A DNA stretch of 64,000 nt from Bacteroidales bacterium (lineage in GTDB: Bacteria; Bacteroidota; Bacteroidia; Bacteroidales; WCHB1-69): the NCBI GenBank assembly GCA_017549765.1, contig JAFYNM010000008.1, positions 114,946 through 178,945 on the forward strand, read 5' to 3'. Position numbers and translations under genes: made by a program. The notes beneath the pieces are model-generated. The model did no database searches. It was not told the origin of the DNA and saw only the letters and a program-made list of their open reading frames with translations. Below, one piece after another: positions 44,951 to 53,493 of the stretch; positions within the stretch are counted from its first letter, which is position 1, and each line of letters begins with the position of its first letter.

Positions 44951-45433
44951 ATGACTATGATGAAACAGCTAAGGCTATTCTTGATCATCCTGAGTCTCGG
45001 GTGTATGACTGCTTCCTTGCAGGCCCAGACAGTGGTGACCATCAGCTTCCATACTGCCGCAGATCAGACTCTGACTGTCAGCGAGTCGGGAAAACTATAC
45101 TTTAGTGACCAGTATCTCTATGTTAACGAGGGGAGCGGGATCCCGTATTCCTTCTTGCTCAGCGCCATATCCAAGATCACCTTTGCCGATGGCACGGGCG
45201 TGGAGGATATTGTGACCGACCAAGTTCATATCTACCCCAATCCGGCCCACGATTATATCCGGATTTGCAACTTGCAGGAAACCTCGAGCATATACAGTCT
45301 CTATTCCTATGACGGCCGCTTGCTTCAGAGCGGTACCTGCCAGAACGATGAGTCTATCTCGTTGAGCCGCTATGCCAAGGGGCTGTATCTTCTTAAAGTG
45401 GATGGTTTAACCTTTAAAATCAGCAAGCTATGA
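44951..45433 (+). CDS. Small secreted protein with type A T9SS sorting domain
   Basis: The start at 44951 (MTMMKQLRLF) lies just after the promoter and gives 160 residues; ATGs at 44957 and 44960 are also possible. A signal peptide ends SLQAQ. Residues about 28-75 form a short module ending in FLLSAISKITFADG. The rest is a type A sorting domain (VHIYPNPAHDYIRI, YSYDGRLLQSG, SRYAKGLYLLKV, KISKL). So nearly the whole protein is signal peptide, one small module and the export domain. The next gene overlaps by 4 bases (ATGA). Confidence 0.85.
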   Translation: MTMMKQLRLFLIILSLGCMTASLQAQTVVTISFHTAADQTLTVSESGKLYFSDQYLYVNEGSGIPYSFLLSAISKITFADGTGVEDIVTDQVHIYPNPAHDYIRICNLQETSSIYSLYSYDGRLLQSGTCQNDESISLSRYAKGLYLLKVDGLTFKISKL

Positions 45434-47616
45434 AAAAGATCCTTCTTTTATCGGTTATGTTGATAGGTTGTGCCTCTTTCCTTTTTGCGCAGGAGGTGCT
45501 GCAGATCCATCACAATGGTCAGGTGACTTACGAGTCGCCCATCTCTGAGATCGACAGTATCTCTTTTGCAGGCACGAATGCTCTCTTTGGCACCGAGGAT
45601 GGCCTGGAGTCGTTTTCTTTCGCCGATATCGACAGTGTCACTTTTGTGGTGGACACCTCCATGTCGGGTGGTGATATCTATATTACCTACAATGGCTCTT
45701 CTGTCACCGTCATCAATCCGTTAGCCGCTTCGGGTGTCACGATCACGACCGACAATGGAAATGTGTCGGTACAGGCCGCGGCAGGCATCGCCGACATCAA
45801 CTATCATGTGTCGGGGACGACCACTGCCGGATATCTCTATATCACCAGCGACCGTCGTTATAACCTTTATCTGGAGGGTGTCTCCATCACCAACCCTTCT
45901 GGTCCTGCCATCTACTCTGTGGTGGATCAGAAGGTGCATGTGTATTTGTCGGGTGCCAATGTGCTCACAGACCATGCCTCCAGCACTTACAAGGCTACAT
46001 TCCAGAGCAAGGGCCAGCTGATCTTTGGCGGTACAGGCTCTTTGACTGTCAACGGGTTGGCCAAGAACGGCATCCATAGTGATGACCATATCAAGATCAA
46101 CAACGGCAGTATCACGGTGGCCTCTGCGGTCAATGACGGGTTGCATTGCGACTATTTCATCATGCAGGGCGGCTCATTGACGGTCTCGGCCAGTGGTGAC
46201 GGCATTGATGGGGACGAGGGCTATGTCTTGATCAGCGGTGGCACGCTCAACGTGACGGCTGCCGTGGCGGACACCAAGGCCATCAAGTGCGACAGCACCT
46301 TGACCATCAACGGGGGCTCTGTGACCATCGTCTGCAGCGCCAACCAGAGCAAGGGACTGAAGAGTGCCCAGGATATTGTCATCAACGGCGGCACGTTGAA
46401 TATCACCGCTTCCGGCTCCACCGTCTTGGAGAGCACCACCTCAGGCAATAACCCTTCGTACTGCTCAGCCATAGCAGCTGGACAGAATGTCACTATCACG
46501 GATGGAGACATCACGTTGACGCTGCCGACTTCTAATCATGGTGGCAAGGGCATCTCCGCCGACGGGAATGTGAACATCAGCGGGGGCACGCTGCAGATCA
46601 CCACGGCGGGCGCGGGTGCGGCCTATACTGTCTCGGGCTCTACTAAGGATTCCTATTCCAGCAGTTGTATCAAGAGCGACGGAGCCACGACCATCACAGG
46701 CGGTCATATCACCTGCAGCAGCAGCGGCAGTGGCGGCAAGGGTATCCGTTCTGACGGTGCCATCGTCATCGGCGTGGAGGAAGCGCCTGACTCCAACTTG
46801 GTGCTGAATGTCTCCACCTCCGGCGAGCGCTTCACTGTCACCAGCGGTGGTGGCGGTTGGCCAGGCGGTGCCGGTGGTGACTACTGCAACCCCAAGGCCA
46901 TACGCAGCGATGCGGCACTGACCATCAACAGCGGTATCATCACAGTCACGTGCACACAAAACAATGAAGGCGGCGAAGGCATCGAGAGCAAGACCATCCT
47001 GACCATCAACGGAGGACAGATAGTGGTGACTTCCAATGGCGATGATGCCATCAATGCATCCTCTCGTTTGAATATTACGGGTGGCATCACCTATGCTGCA
47101 TCCAGCAACAATGACGGAATCGACTGCAACGGTCCGATGTATATCTCGGGGGGCTTTACCATTGCGGCGGCCAGCAAGAGTCCCGAGGAGGCCTTCGACT
47201 GTGACAACTACACGTTCAGCATCACGGGAGGCACGATTGTGGGCACGGCACCCAGCGGCATGTTCTCCAACCCTACAGCCAGCGTCTGTACCCAACACTC
47301 GTTGAAATACACCCATGCCGGCAACAATTATGTGCAGATCATCCGCAATAGCGACAATGCGGAGATCCTGACCTTCTATGTGCCCAGCATCTCTGGCGGC
47401 GGCGGTGGCTGGCCCGGCGGTGGCGGCAGCTCCTCTTCCGCCATCTTGACCTTCAGCAGTCCGGAGTTTACCGCCGGCTCATACACTTTGAAATACGGCG
47501 GCAGCGTCTCCGGCGGCACCAACTTCCACAACTACTATACGGGTGCTACCTATTCCGGAGGAAGCACCAAAACCTTCACGGTCGGCTCTTCTTTCTCCAT
47601 CACTTCAGTAAATTAA
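45430..47616 (+). CDS. Secreted beta-helix carbohydrate-binding protein (Cthe_2159-like)
   Basis: The 728-residue protein has a signal peptide (1-20, ending FLFAQ) and a short N-terminal module with ISEIDSISF and FADIDSVTF. From about 80 to 620 it is a parallel beta-helix made of imperfect repeats with the pattern I-x-G-G-T/S-L-x-V/I-T/S, for example LTINGGSVTIVCS and VISGGTLNVTAA, as in Cthe_2159 acidic-sugar-binding proteins, with many Asp (GDGIDGD, SNNDGIDCNG) that could bind calcium. Two Gly-rich linkers contain WPGG (near 475 and 657). No type A or B sorting domain is visible at the C-terminus. Binding of uronic-acid polymers is an inference from the family. Confidence 0.8.
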   Translation: MKKILLLSVMLIGCASFLFAQEVLQIHHNGQVTYESPISEIDSISFAGTNALFGTEDGLESFSFADIDSVTFVVDTSMSGGDIYITYNGSSVTVINPLAASGVTITTDNGNVSVQAAAGIADINYHVSGTTTAGYLYITSDRRYNLYLEGVSITNPSGPAIYSVVDQKVHVYLSGANVLTDHASSTYKATFQSKGQLIFGGTGSLTVNGLAKNGIHSDDHIKINNGSITVASAVNDGLHCDYFIMQGGSLTVSASGDGIDGDEGYVLISGGTLNVTAAVADTKAIKCDSTLTINGGSVTIVCSANQSKGLKSAQDIVINGGTLNITASGSTVLESTTSGNNPSYCSAIAAGQNVTITDGDITLTLPTSNHGGKGISADGNVNISGGTLQITTAGAGAAYTVSGSTKDSYSSSCIKSDGATTITGGHITCSSSGSGGKGIRSDGAIVIGVEEAPDSNLVLNVSTSGERFTVTSGGGGWPGGAGGDYCNPKAIRSDAALTINSGIITVTCTQNNEGGEGIESKTILTINGGQIVVTSNGDDAINASSRLNITGGITYAASSNNDGIDCNGPMYISGGFTIAAASKSPEEAFDCDNYTFSITGGTIVGTAPSGMFSNPTASVCTQHSLKYTHAGNNYVQIIRNSDNAEILTFYVPSISGGGGGWPGGGGSSSSAILTFSSPEFTAGSYTLKYGGSVSGGTNFHNYYTGATYSGGSTKTFTVGSSFSITSVN

Positions 47617-47640
47617 TGCCAATATCATAGTAGCGAAGTC

Positions 47641-49920
47641 ATGTATTCAGCACAAGATTCTCAAAGCCAAAGTTCTAAGAAGACAAAACCCTCTTGGATT
47701 AAAAAATTCTGGATTGTCTATTTCTCTCTTGTAGGGATTGTGTGCCTCATCTTTTTCTTTATCTCGATGGGGTGGATGGGTTACATGCCCTCGTTTGCGG
47801 AGCTGGAGAGTCCTTCCGCCAACCTTGCCACGGAGGTGATCTCGGAAGATGGCGAGTTGTTGGGCACCTATTATCGCGAGAATCGTTCCAACTGCAAATA
47901 CACTGATCTGTCCCAGCCTTTGAAAGATGCCTTGATTGCCACTGAGGACGCCCGTTTCTACCAGCACTCCGGAGTGGATGTCAAAGCCCTCTTCCGTGTG
48001 GGCCTCGGGGTGGTGACCTTCCATCGTCGGGGTGGTGGTAGTACCATTACCCAGCAGTTGGCCAAGAACCTCTTCCCTCGTGATCCCAAAGCCGGCAAGA
48101 TCAAGCTGGTCTTCACCAAGTTCAAAGAGTGGGTGGTGGCCTCCAAACTGGAACGCCAATACTCCAAAGACGAGATCTTGGCTATGTACTATAACACGGT
48201 GGATTTCGGCAATAATGCGGTGGGTATCAAATCGGCTTCCCGCACCTATTTCGATAAGACACCCTCCGAGATCAACTATGAAGAGGCAGCTGTCTTGGTG
48301 GGCATGCTCAAGGCCCCGACGAAATACAGTCCCAGAAGACACTATCAGGCCTCGCTGGACCGACGCAATACGGTGCTCAACCAGATGAAGAAGTACAACT
48401 ATTTGAGCGCCCAGGATTGTGATTCCCTGAAGGCTCTGCCCATCGATATCTCCAAGTTCAAATCCCAGGCCCACTATGCCGGTATCGCCACTTATTTCCG
48501 CGAGTATCTTCGTATGTGGTTGAAGCAGTGGTGTATCGACCATCCGAAAAAAGACGGCTCCCAATATGATCTCTATTGCGACGGTTTGAAGGTCTATACG
48601 ACCATCAACGCCCGGATGCAGCGTCATGCGGAGGCCGCCGTCAAGGAGCATGTGTGCGACTATCTGCAACCGCTCTTCTTCAACCACATCAAGAGCAACA
48701 AGAACGCGCCCTTCGTGAACCTGTCGGAGGAGCAGACCGACCGTATCCTCTGGAATGCCGTCAAACTGTCGGAACGCTATGATCGAGCGAAAGATGCCGG
48801 TAGGACGGATGCCCAGATCCGGGAGGAGTTCAACAAGAAGGTCCCGATGCAGGTCTATTCCCACCAAGGGATGATAGACACGGTGATGACGCCGTTCGAC
48901 TCCATCCGTTATTACAAGTCGTTCCTGCAATGCGGCATGATGTGCATGGAGCCGAAGACGGGCTTTGTGAAGGCGTACGTGGGAGGCATCAACTACGAAT
49001 ATTTCCAGTTCGACCACGTGAAGCTCTCTAAGCGCCAGGTGGGATCCACCTTCAAACCATACGTCTATACCGTTGCCATGCAGAGTGGCGAGTTCGACCC
49101 CTGCACGATGGTGCCCAATGTGCCGGTGACCATCGAGGTGCCGGGCGGCACGTGGACTCCGCACAACTCCGGTGGCTACAAAGAGGGACAGATGATGCCA
49201 TTGCGCGAGGCGCTGGCCCAGTCCTTGAACCAGGTGTCCGCCTATCTGATGAAACGCTTCGGCCCCGAGGCGGTCATCACGCTCGTGCGTAATATGGGTA
49301 TGACCTCCGATATTCCGTCTGTGCCTTCTATCTGTCTGGGCGCCTGCGAGTTGTCGCTATATGAACAGGTGGGTGCCATCAACTGCTTCCCCAACCAGGG
49401 CGTCTATGTGGAGCCTATCTTCATCACCCGTATCTGTGATAAAGACGGCAACGTCATCTTTACCAATATTCCCAAGACCAACGAGGCCATCGACCAGATC
49501 ACAGCCTTCAAGACAGTGCGTCTGATGCAGGGTGTGGTGGACTACGGTACGGGCGGCCGTCTGCGTGGACAGTACAAGATCACGTTCCCGTTGGCGGGCA
49601 AGACCGGCACCACGGACAACCAGTCTGACGGCTGGTTTGTGGGCTACACCCCTGTGCTGACCTGTGGTGTCTGGGTCGGATGTGAAGACCGTGCCGCGCA
49701 CTTCCGGACGACCGCGTTGGGACAGGGTGCCCGAACCGCCATGCCGGTGTTCGCCCTCTTCATCCAGAAGGTCTATTCCGATCCTAACCTGAAATATGCT
49801 TCCATAGTGGAGTCCAAACAGGAGGGCTATAGCTTCCCCATCCCGTCGGCCTATACGGGCGATGCCTCCGGATGTAACGAGACAAAGGAGGAGCAGGTCC
49901 ACGAGCTGAACTTCGATTAG
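47641..49920 (+). CDS. mrcA: Bifunctional penicillin-binding protein 1A
   Basis: PBP1A polymerises and cross-links peptidoglycan. The 759-residue protein has a short cytoplasmic part, one membrane helix (about 23-42), a GT51 transglycosylase domain with EDARFYQHSG (Glu102) and GGSTITQQL at 132-140, a linker, and a transpeptidase with STFK (Ser469) and KTGTT (Lys654). The SxN motif lies in between (SLNQVSAY). It starts 24 bases after the beta-helix gene but with no shared function. Confidence 0.94.
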   Translation: MYSAQDSQSQSSKKTKPSWIKKFWIVYFSLVGIVCLIFFFISMGWMGYMPSFAELESPSANLATEVISEDGELLGTYYRENRSNCKYTDLSQPLKDALIATEDARFYQHSGVDVKALFRVGLGVVTFHRRGGGSTITQQLAKNLFPRDPKAGKIKLVFTKFKEWVVASKLERQYSKDEILAMYYNTVDFGNNAVGIKSASRTYFDKTPSEINYEEAAVLVGMLKAPTKYSPRRHYQASLDRRNTVLNQMKKYNYLSAQDCDSLKALPIDISKFKSQAHYAGIATYFREYLRMWLKQWCIDHPKKDGSQYDLYCDGLKVYTTINARMQRHAEAAVKEHVCDYLQPLFFNHIKSNKNAPFVNLSEEQTDRILWNAVKLSERYDRAKDAGRTDAQIREEFNKKVPMQVYSHQGMIDTVMTPFDSIRYYKSFLQCGMMCMEPKTGFVKAYVGGINYEYFQFDHVKLSKRQVGSTFKPYVYTVAMQSGEFDPCTMVPNVPVTIEVPGGTWTPHNSGGYKEGQMMPLREALAQSLNQVSAYLMKRFGPEAVITLVRNMGMTSDIPSVPSICLGACELSLYEQVGAINCFPNQGVYVEPIFITRICDKDGNVIFTNIPKTNEAIDQITAFKTVRLMQGVVDYGTGGRLRGQYKITFPLAGKTGTTDNQSDGWFVGYTPVLTCGVWVGCEDRAAHFRTTALGQGARTAMPVFALFIQKVYSDPNLKYASIVESKQEGYSFPIPSAYTGDASGCNETKEEQVHELNFD

Positions 49921-49938
49921 GAAGAACTCAGAAAAGAA

Positions 49939-50796
49939 CTATTTGATGGTGCTCTGGAGGCGCTGGATACGTTCCGCTATCAGCCTCTCCAAGGGCTCGG
50001 GTATGATTTGCTCTAAGAGACACCCTTCTTGGACGGCGGCCCTCCGGACTAGCGTTTCATAATGGTATGCCACCGATCCGCTCAACTGCCAGGGGATGCC
50101 TGGCGGGAAGTACGGTTTTTGCTTGGAGAAGAAGTCTCGAAAAGTGGTAGTCACCATTTCGTCGATAAATGGGTGGGAGAGATGGTCGTGAATGAAAGGG
50201 GAGAGGGAGGCCATGAACTGGTTGGGTTTGGGCTCGCTGTATAATCGGTGGATGGTGCTTTGAAAGGAGAGCTGGTGCTGCTCCTCCAGTCTTTGCGTCA
50301 GATCCTGGGGAAGACTTCCGTTGAGATAATGGGTGAGGAGGCGCTTGCCGAGGTTGGTGCCGCTGCCCTCGTCGCCTAACATGTAGCCCAAGGAAGGAGG
50401 CCGGCTTGTTATTTCATGTCCGTTGAAGAGACAGGTGGCTGCGCCCGTGCCGAGGATGCCGATGATGGATTGTTGTCCCGTGCTGAGCGCCAGACAGACC
50501 ACCATCAAGTCGGTGTCAACGGTCAAAAGGGCGGCGGGGAAGTAGTCTTGCAGGATAAGGCGCATCTTCTGCTGGTTCTCCAGGGTGGCGCATCCAGCCC
50601 CGTAGTATTCCACGGTGTCGATCTCCGGATGGTCAGGATATTGAAAGGCGAATTGAGAAAAGCAGGCCCGAATGTCTGCCTCAGGTGTGTAGTTGGCATT
50701 TATCCCCGCAGTGCTGCTGCGATGCAGAAGACCTTCTTGGCCGATAACGGCGAAGGCGGTCTTGGTGGCGCCAGCGTCGATGAGAAGTGTGCTCAT
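49939..50796 (-). CDS. BadF/BadG-type sugar kinase (N-acetylglucosamine kinase-like)
   Basis: The 285-residue ASKHA-fold protein has the phosphate-1 loop LLIDAGATKTAFAV at the N-terminus, a second loop GILGTGAATCLF near 115 and GDEGSGTNLGKRLL near 140. These fit eukaryote-like GlcNAc kinases and Bacteroidota MurNAc/GlcNAc salvage kinases. Activity on amino sugars from murein turnover would agree with mpl and PBP1A in the window but is not shown. It starts 9 bases after the nadE stop. Confidence 0.8.
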   Translation of the reverse strand: MSTLLIDAGATKTAFAVIGQEGLLHRSSTAGINANYTPEADIRACFSQFAFQYPDHPEIDTVEYYGAGCATLENQQKMRLILQDYFPAALLTVDTDLMVVCLALSTGQQSIIGILGTGAATCLFNGHEITSRPPSLGYMLGDEGSGTNLGKRLLTHYLNGSLPQDLTQRLEEQHQLSFQSTIHRLYSEPKPNQFMASLSPFIHDHLSHPFIDEMVTTTFRDFFSKQKPYFPPGIPWQLSGSVAYHYETLVRRAAVQEGCLLEQIIPEPLERLIAERIQRLQSTIK

Positions 50797-50805
50797 GGCA
50801 AGGGG

Positions 50806-51639
50806 TTATATCAGGTCGTCACGGAGGATGCAAGCCGGGTTGTGGCGTTTGAACTCGGCAGCCAGATAGCGCTTGATGAGCGGATGCTCCTTGAGCGATA
50901 CATCACCTTGGAAGTAGGCGGCAAAGAGACGGTCGGCCTCAAAATAGTTGGGTACACCGAGTTGCTCACAGTCGGAGCTGCTGATGCCGAGTCCGTCCAC
51001 GGGGGTGGCGTCGATGCAGGATTGCAGGGCGGCCTGCTGCTCCGGCGTCTCTTCTGCCAACAGGAAGTTGGCGAGGGCATACACCTCCGTCTTCCAGAGA
51101 TGCTGCATGGGCGCATAATCGCCTACGTCGCCGTGCAAGGTCCAGAAGCCCGTCAGATACTCCGTGTAGTTGTCGGTGCTGATGACCATGCCGCGGTAGA
51201 GCTGGGCCAGGTCGTAGAGCACCATCATCCGCATACGGGCTTTCATGTTGCCTTGGCGTAGTTTGGATAGCTGCGAGTCGTTGTAGTGGATGAGCAACTC
51301 CTTGTTGGCGAGGAAGGTCTCCGTGATATCCAGATGCTGGAAGTCATGGCAGAAGGCCTCGCCTACCGCGATGGAGCGGGCGATTTCGTCTTCCTTGTTG
51401 GTCTCGATGGTGATGGAGCGGCCGATCAAGGGGATGCCGAGCTCTTCGCATACGGGACGGAGCAGCGCGGCACAAAGGGCGCTGTCGATGCCACCGGAGA
51501 TGCCCAAGACTAGGGACTGCAGACGGCTGGTGGCGACATAGTCGTGCATGATGCCGCGAATTCTGGCCGCAAGGGCTTTCATCTGTTGCTCTCCTGCAAG
51601 AAAGGGAAAATAGTTGGCAGGGGGTATGGTGTATGTCAT
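50806..51639 (-). CDS. nadE: NAD synthetase, ammonia-dependent type
   Basis: NadE amidates deamido-NAD to NAD. The 277-residue protein is an N-type ATP pyrophosphatase with the P-loop SGGIDS at 48-53 and the dimer helices of NadE. It is the short form without the N-terminal nitrilase glutaminase domain, so it would use free ammonia. The C-terminal region has the HPLIKRYLAAEFKRHNP tail. It lies 47 bases after DUF486 and may be in one transcript with it and the kinase. Confidence 0.93.
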   Translation of the reverse strand: MTYTIPPANYFPFLAGEQQMKALAARIRGIMHDYVATSRLQSLVLGISGGIDSALCAALLRPVCEELGIPLIGRSITIETNKEDEIARSIAVGEAFCHDFQHLDITETFLANKELLIHYNDSQLSKLRQGNMKARMRMMVLYDLAQLYRGMVISTDNYTEYLTGFWTLHGDVGDYAPMQHLWKTEVYALANFLLAEETPEQQAALQSCIDATPVDGLGISSSDCEQLGVPNYFEADRLFAAYFQGDVSLKEHPLIKRYLAAEFKRHNPACILRDDLI

Positions 51640-51686
51640 GGTGCTGTATTTTTTTAGGTTATTAATCGCGACAAAAAGCCTGGCCG

Positions 51687-52055
51687 CTACTCTTTGAAGA
51701 GGAAGAAGACGGCGAGGATGAGCAGGGAGAATCCGATGAGATGGTTGAGGCTTAGATGCTCGTTCTTGAAGCAGAGAAGAGTCAGGATGGTGAAGATGGT
51801 CAGGGAGAGCGCTTCCTGGATGACCTTCAGCTGCCAGAGGTTGAAGGGACCTCCGTTTCCTGTGTAGCCGATGCGGTTGGCGGGAATCATGAAGCAGTAT
51901 TCCAGACCGGCCACCAGCCAGCTGAGCAGGATGATGACGGGTAACGACAGCTTGCTGAAAGCGGGCATGCTTTGGAATTTGAGGTTGCCATACCAGGCAA
52001 AGAACATGAAACAGTTGCTGATGACGAGCAGAAGGACACTCTGTAAACCTTTCAT
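51687..52055 (-). CDS. DUF486 family small membrane protein
   Basis: The 122-residue protein has four hydrophobic helices and the family core WYGNLKFQ, ILLSWLVAGLEYCFMIPANR and NGGPFNLWQLKVIQE. DUF486 proteins resemble half-size drug/metabolite transporters (EamA/EmrE-like), but I know of no substrate. A TAnnTTTG element lies 42 bases upstream. Confidence 0.88.
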   Translation of the reverse strand: MKGLQSVLLLVISNCFMFFAWYGNLKFQSMPAFSKLSLPVIILLSWLVAGLEYCFMIPANRIGYTGNGGPFNLWQLKVIQEALSLTIFTILTLLCFKNEHLSLNHLIGFSLLILAVFFLFKE

Positions 52056-52096
52056 TGCTTAATAAATGGATTAGTGAGCATTAGATTTTGAAGGTG

Positions 52097-52104
52097 CAAA
52101 GATA
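52097..52104 (-). promoter_or_regulatory. TAnnTTTG promoter element (TATCTTTG) for the DUF486-nadE-kinase unit
   Basis: Exact minus-strand match 41 bases before the ATG at 52055. Confidence 0.6.
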
Positions 52105-52130
52105 CTAAAAAAGCGGTTGCGCTGACAGCA

Positions 52131-52160
52131 TAAAAAAAGGCGCCGTCAAGCGCCTTTTTT
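52131..52160 (-). terminator. Rho-independent terminator after the PLP lyase gene
   Basis: AAAAGGCGC/GCGCCTTTT with a 6-base loop; runs of T or A on both sides. It lies 17 bases after the stop at 52177 and just before the next promoter. Confidence 0.85.
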
Positions 52161-52176
52161 GTTGGTCGATACCACA

Positions 52177-53373
52177 TTATCTGGTGGCGTCGATGGCTTG
52201 CTTGATGAGCTGGAAGGTGCGCTCCGGATCGTTGTCGAGACCCATGGAGAAGCGGATGAGGCCTTCGCTCATGCCCATCTCTTTCTGGATGCTCTCGGGC
52301 ACCTCGGAGGAGGTGGACTTGCCGGAGTTGCTGAACAGAGTCTTGAAGTAGCCCAAGCTGACGGCGAGGTAGCCCACGCCCAGCTCTTGCATCTTCTCCA
52401 TGATGGCGCTGGCTCTCTCGGCCGTGCCCATGTCGATGGAGATCATGCCGCCGAAGCCGTAGCCTTCGTTCATCATCGATTTGAAGAGCTCGTGGTCGGG
52501 ATGCTCGGGAAGGCCCGGGTAGTTGTATTTGATGCCGGTCTCTTTGAATCTCTTGGCCAGATACATGGCGTTCTCGCTATGTTTCTTCATGCGGATGTGG
52601 AGGGTGTGGAGGTTCTTCTGGATGCTGGTGGAGCGGAAGGTGTCCAACACGGGACCCAGGAGCATGGCGGTACCGTCGTTCACGTCGATGAGCGAGTTGA
52701 TATAGGCTGCGGAACCGCAGATGGCGCCGGCCACACAGTCGTTCATGCCGTTCACATACTTCGTCATACTGTAGATGACCACATCCGCGCCGAGACGGTA
52801 GGGGGAGAAGATCATCGGGGTGAAGGTGTTGTCAACCAACAGCTTTGCACCGATGCCGTGGGCGATCTTGGCCAGCTCGGGGATGTTGGCGATGCGCAGC
52901 AACGGGTTGTTCATCGTCTCTGTGTAGAGCACTTTCGTATTGCGGCGAAGGGCGTTGCGTACGGCGTTCAGATCCTGCATGTTGACGAAGGTGACGTCCA
53001 CATTGAACTTCTTGAGGTAGTTGTTCAAGAATGCGAAGGTGCCACCATAGGTGGTCATGCTGGCCACGATATGGTCGCCAGACTTGATTTCGTGCAACAA
53101 GGCCACGGTGATGGCGGCCATGCCGGAGCCGGTGGTCCATGCCAGCTCGGTGCCCTCGATGGCTGCTAATGACTGTGCCAAAGAGAGAGTGCTGGGGTTC
53201 CAGTGACGGGAGTAGAGGAAGTAGCCCTCGGTCTCACCATGGAAGGTGTCGGTCATGGTCTTGGCATGTTCAAACATGAAGGTGGCGCTATCGCAGATAG
53301 CCGGGTTGACACCTCTGTAGGCATCTTTCTTGTCCAATCTCTCAAGGTTGGTTGCGGGATCAAATTTTTCCAT
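52177..53373 (-). CDS. Cys/Met-metabolism PLP enzyme, methionine gamma-lyase-like
   Basis: The 398-residue protein belongs to the cystathionine/methionine lyase family (aspartate aminotransferase fold). Lys205 in SMTKYVNG would hold PLP; Tyr54 and Arg56 in YSRHWNP match the cofactor phosphate contacts from the neighbouring subunit, and Tyr109 stacks on PLP. In methionine gamma-lyase the segment TLYGCTFAF carries Cys116, important for that activity; here it reads TTYGGTFAF with Gly111. Hence the reaction may be another gamma-elimination, a beta-elimination or a synthase step. It has its own promoter and terminator, so it is a single-gene unit. Confidence 0.8.
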   Translation of the reverse strand: MEKFDPATNLERLDKKDAYRGVNPAICDSATFMFEHAKTMTDTFHGETEGYFLYSRHWNPSTLSLAQSLAAIEGTELAWTTGSGMAAITVALLHEIKSGDHIVASMTTYGGTFAFLNNYLKKFNVDVTFVNMQDLNAVRNALRRNTKVLYTETMNNPLLRIANIPELAKIAHGIGAKLLVDNTFTPMIFSPYRLGADVVIYSMTKYVNGMNDCVAGAICGSAAYINSLIDVNDGTAMLLGPVLDTFRSTSIQKNLHTLHIRMKKHSENAMYLAKRFKETGIKYNYPGLPEHPDHELFKSMMNEGYGFGGMISIDMGTAERASAIMEKMQELGVGYLAVSLGYFKTLFSNSGKSTSSEVPESIQKEMGMSEGLIRFSMGLDNDPERTFQLIKQAIDATR

Positions 53374-53437
53374 TGTTATTGTTGTTTTAGATATTGTTTG
53401 TTGATAATAGTCGGAAATCCATCCAAGAATTGCGGTG

Positions 53438-53445
53438 CAAAATTA
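53438..53445 (-). promoter_or_regulatory. TAnnTTTG promoter element (TAATTTTG) for the PLP lyase
   Basis: Exact minus-strand match 64 bases before the ATG at 53373. Confidence 0.6.
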
Positions 53446-53493
53446 GCAAAAAATCGTTTACGTGGATGAAAGATTTGTTAACAGGCATGACAA

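Noticed and set aside
45600-47400. Repeated DNA segments suggestive of a repeat array or CRISPR
   Set aside because: The repeats are in-frame beta-helix units of variable sequence; there is no constant repeat with unique spacers.
47647-49164. Long open frame of about 500 codons antisense to PBP1A
   Set aside because: His/Arg/Leu-rich composition typical of antisense frames; the sense frame has all PBP motifs.
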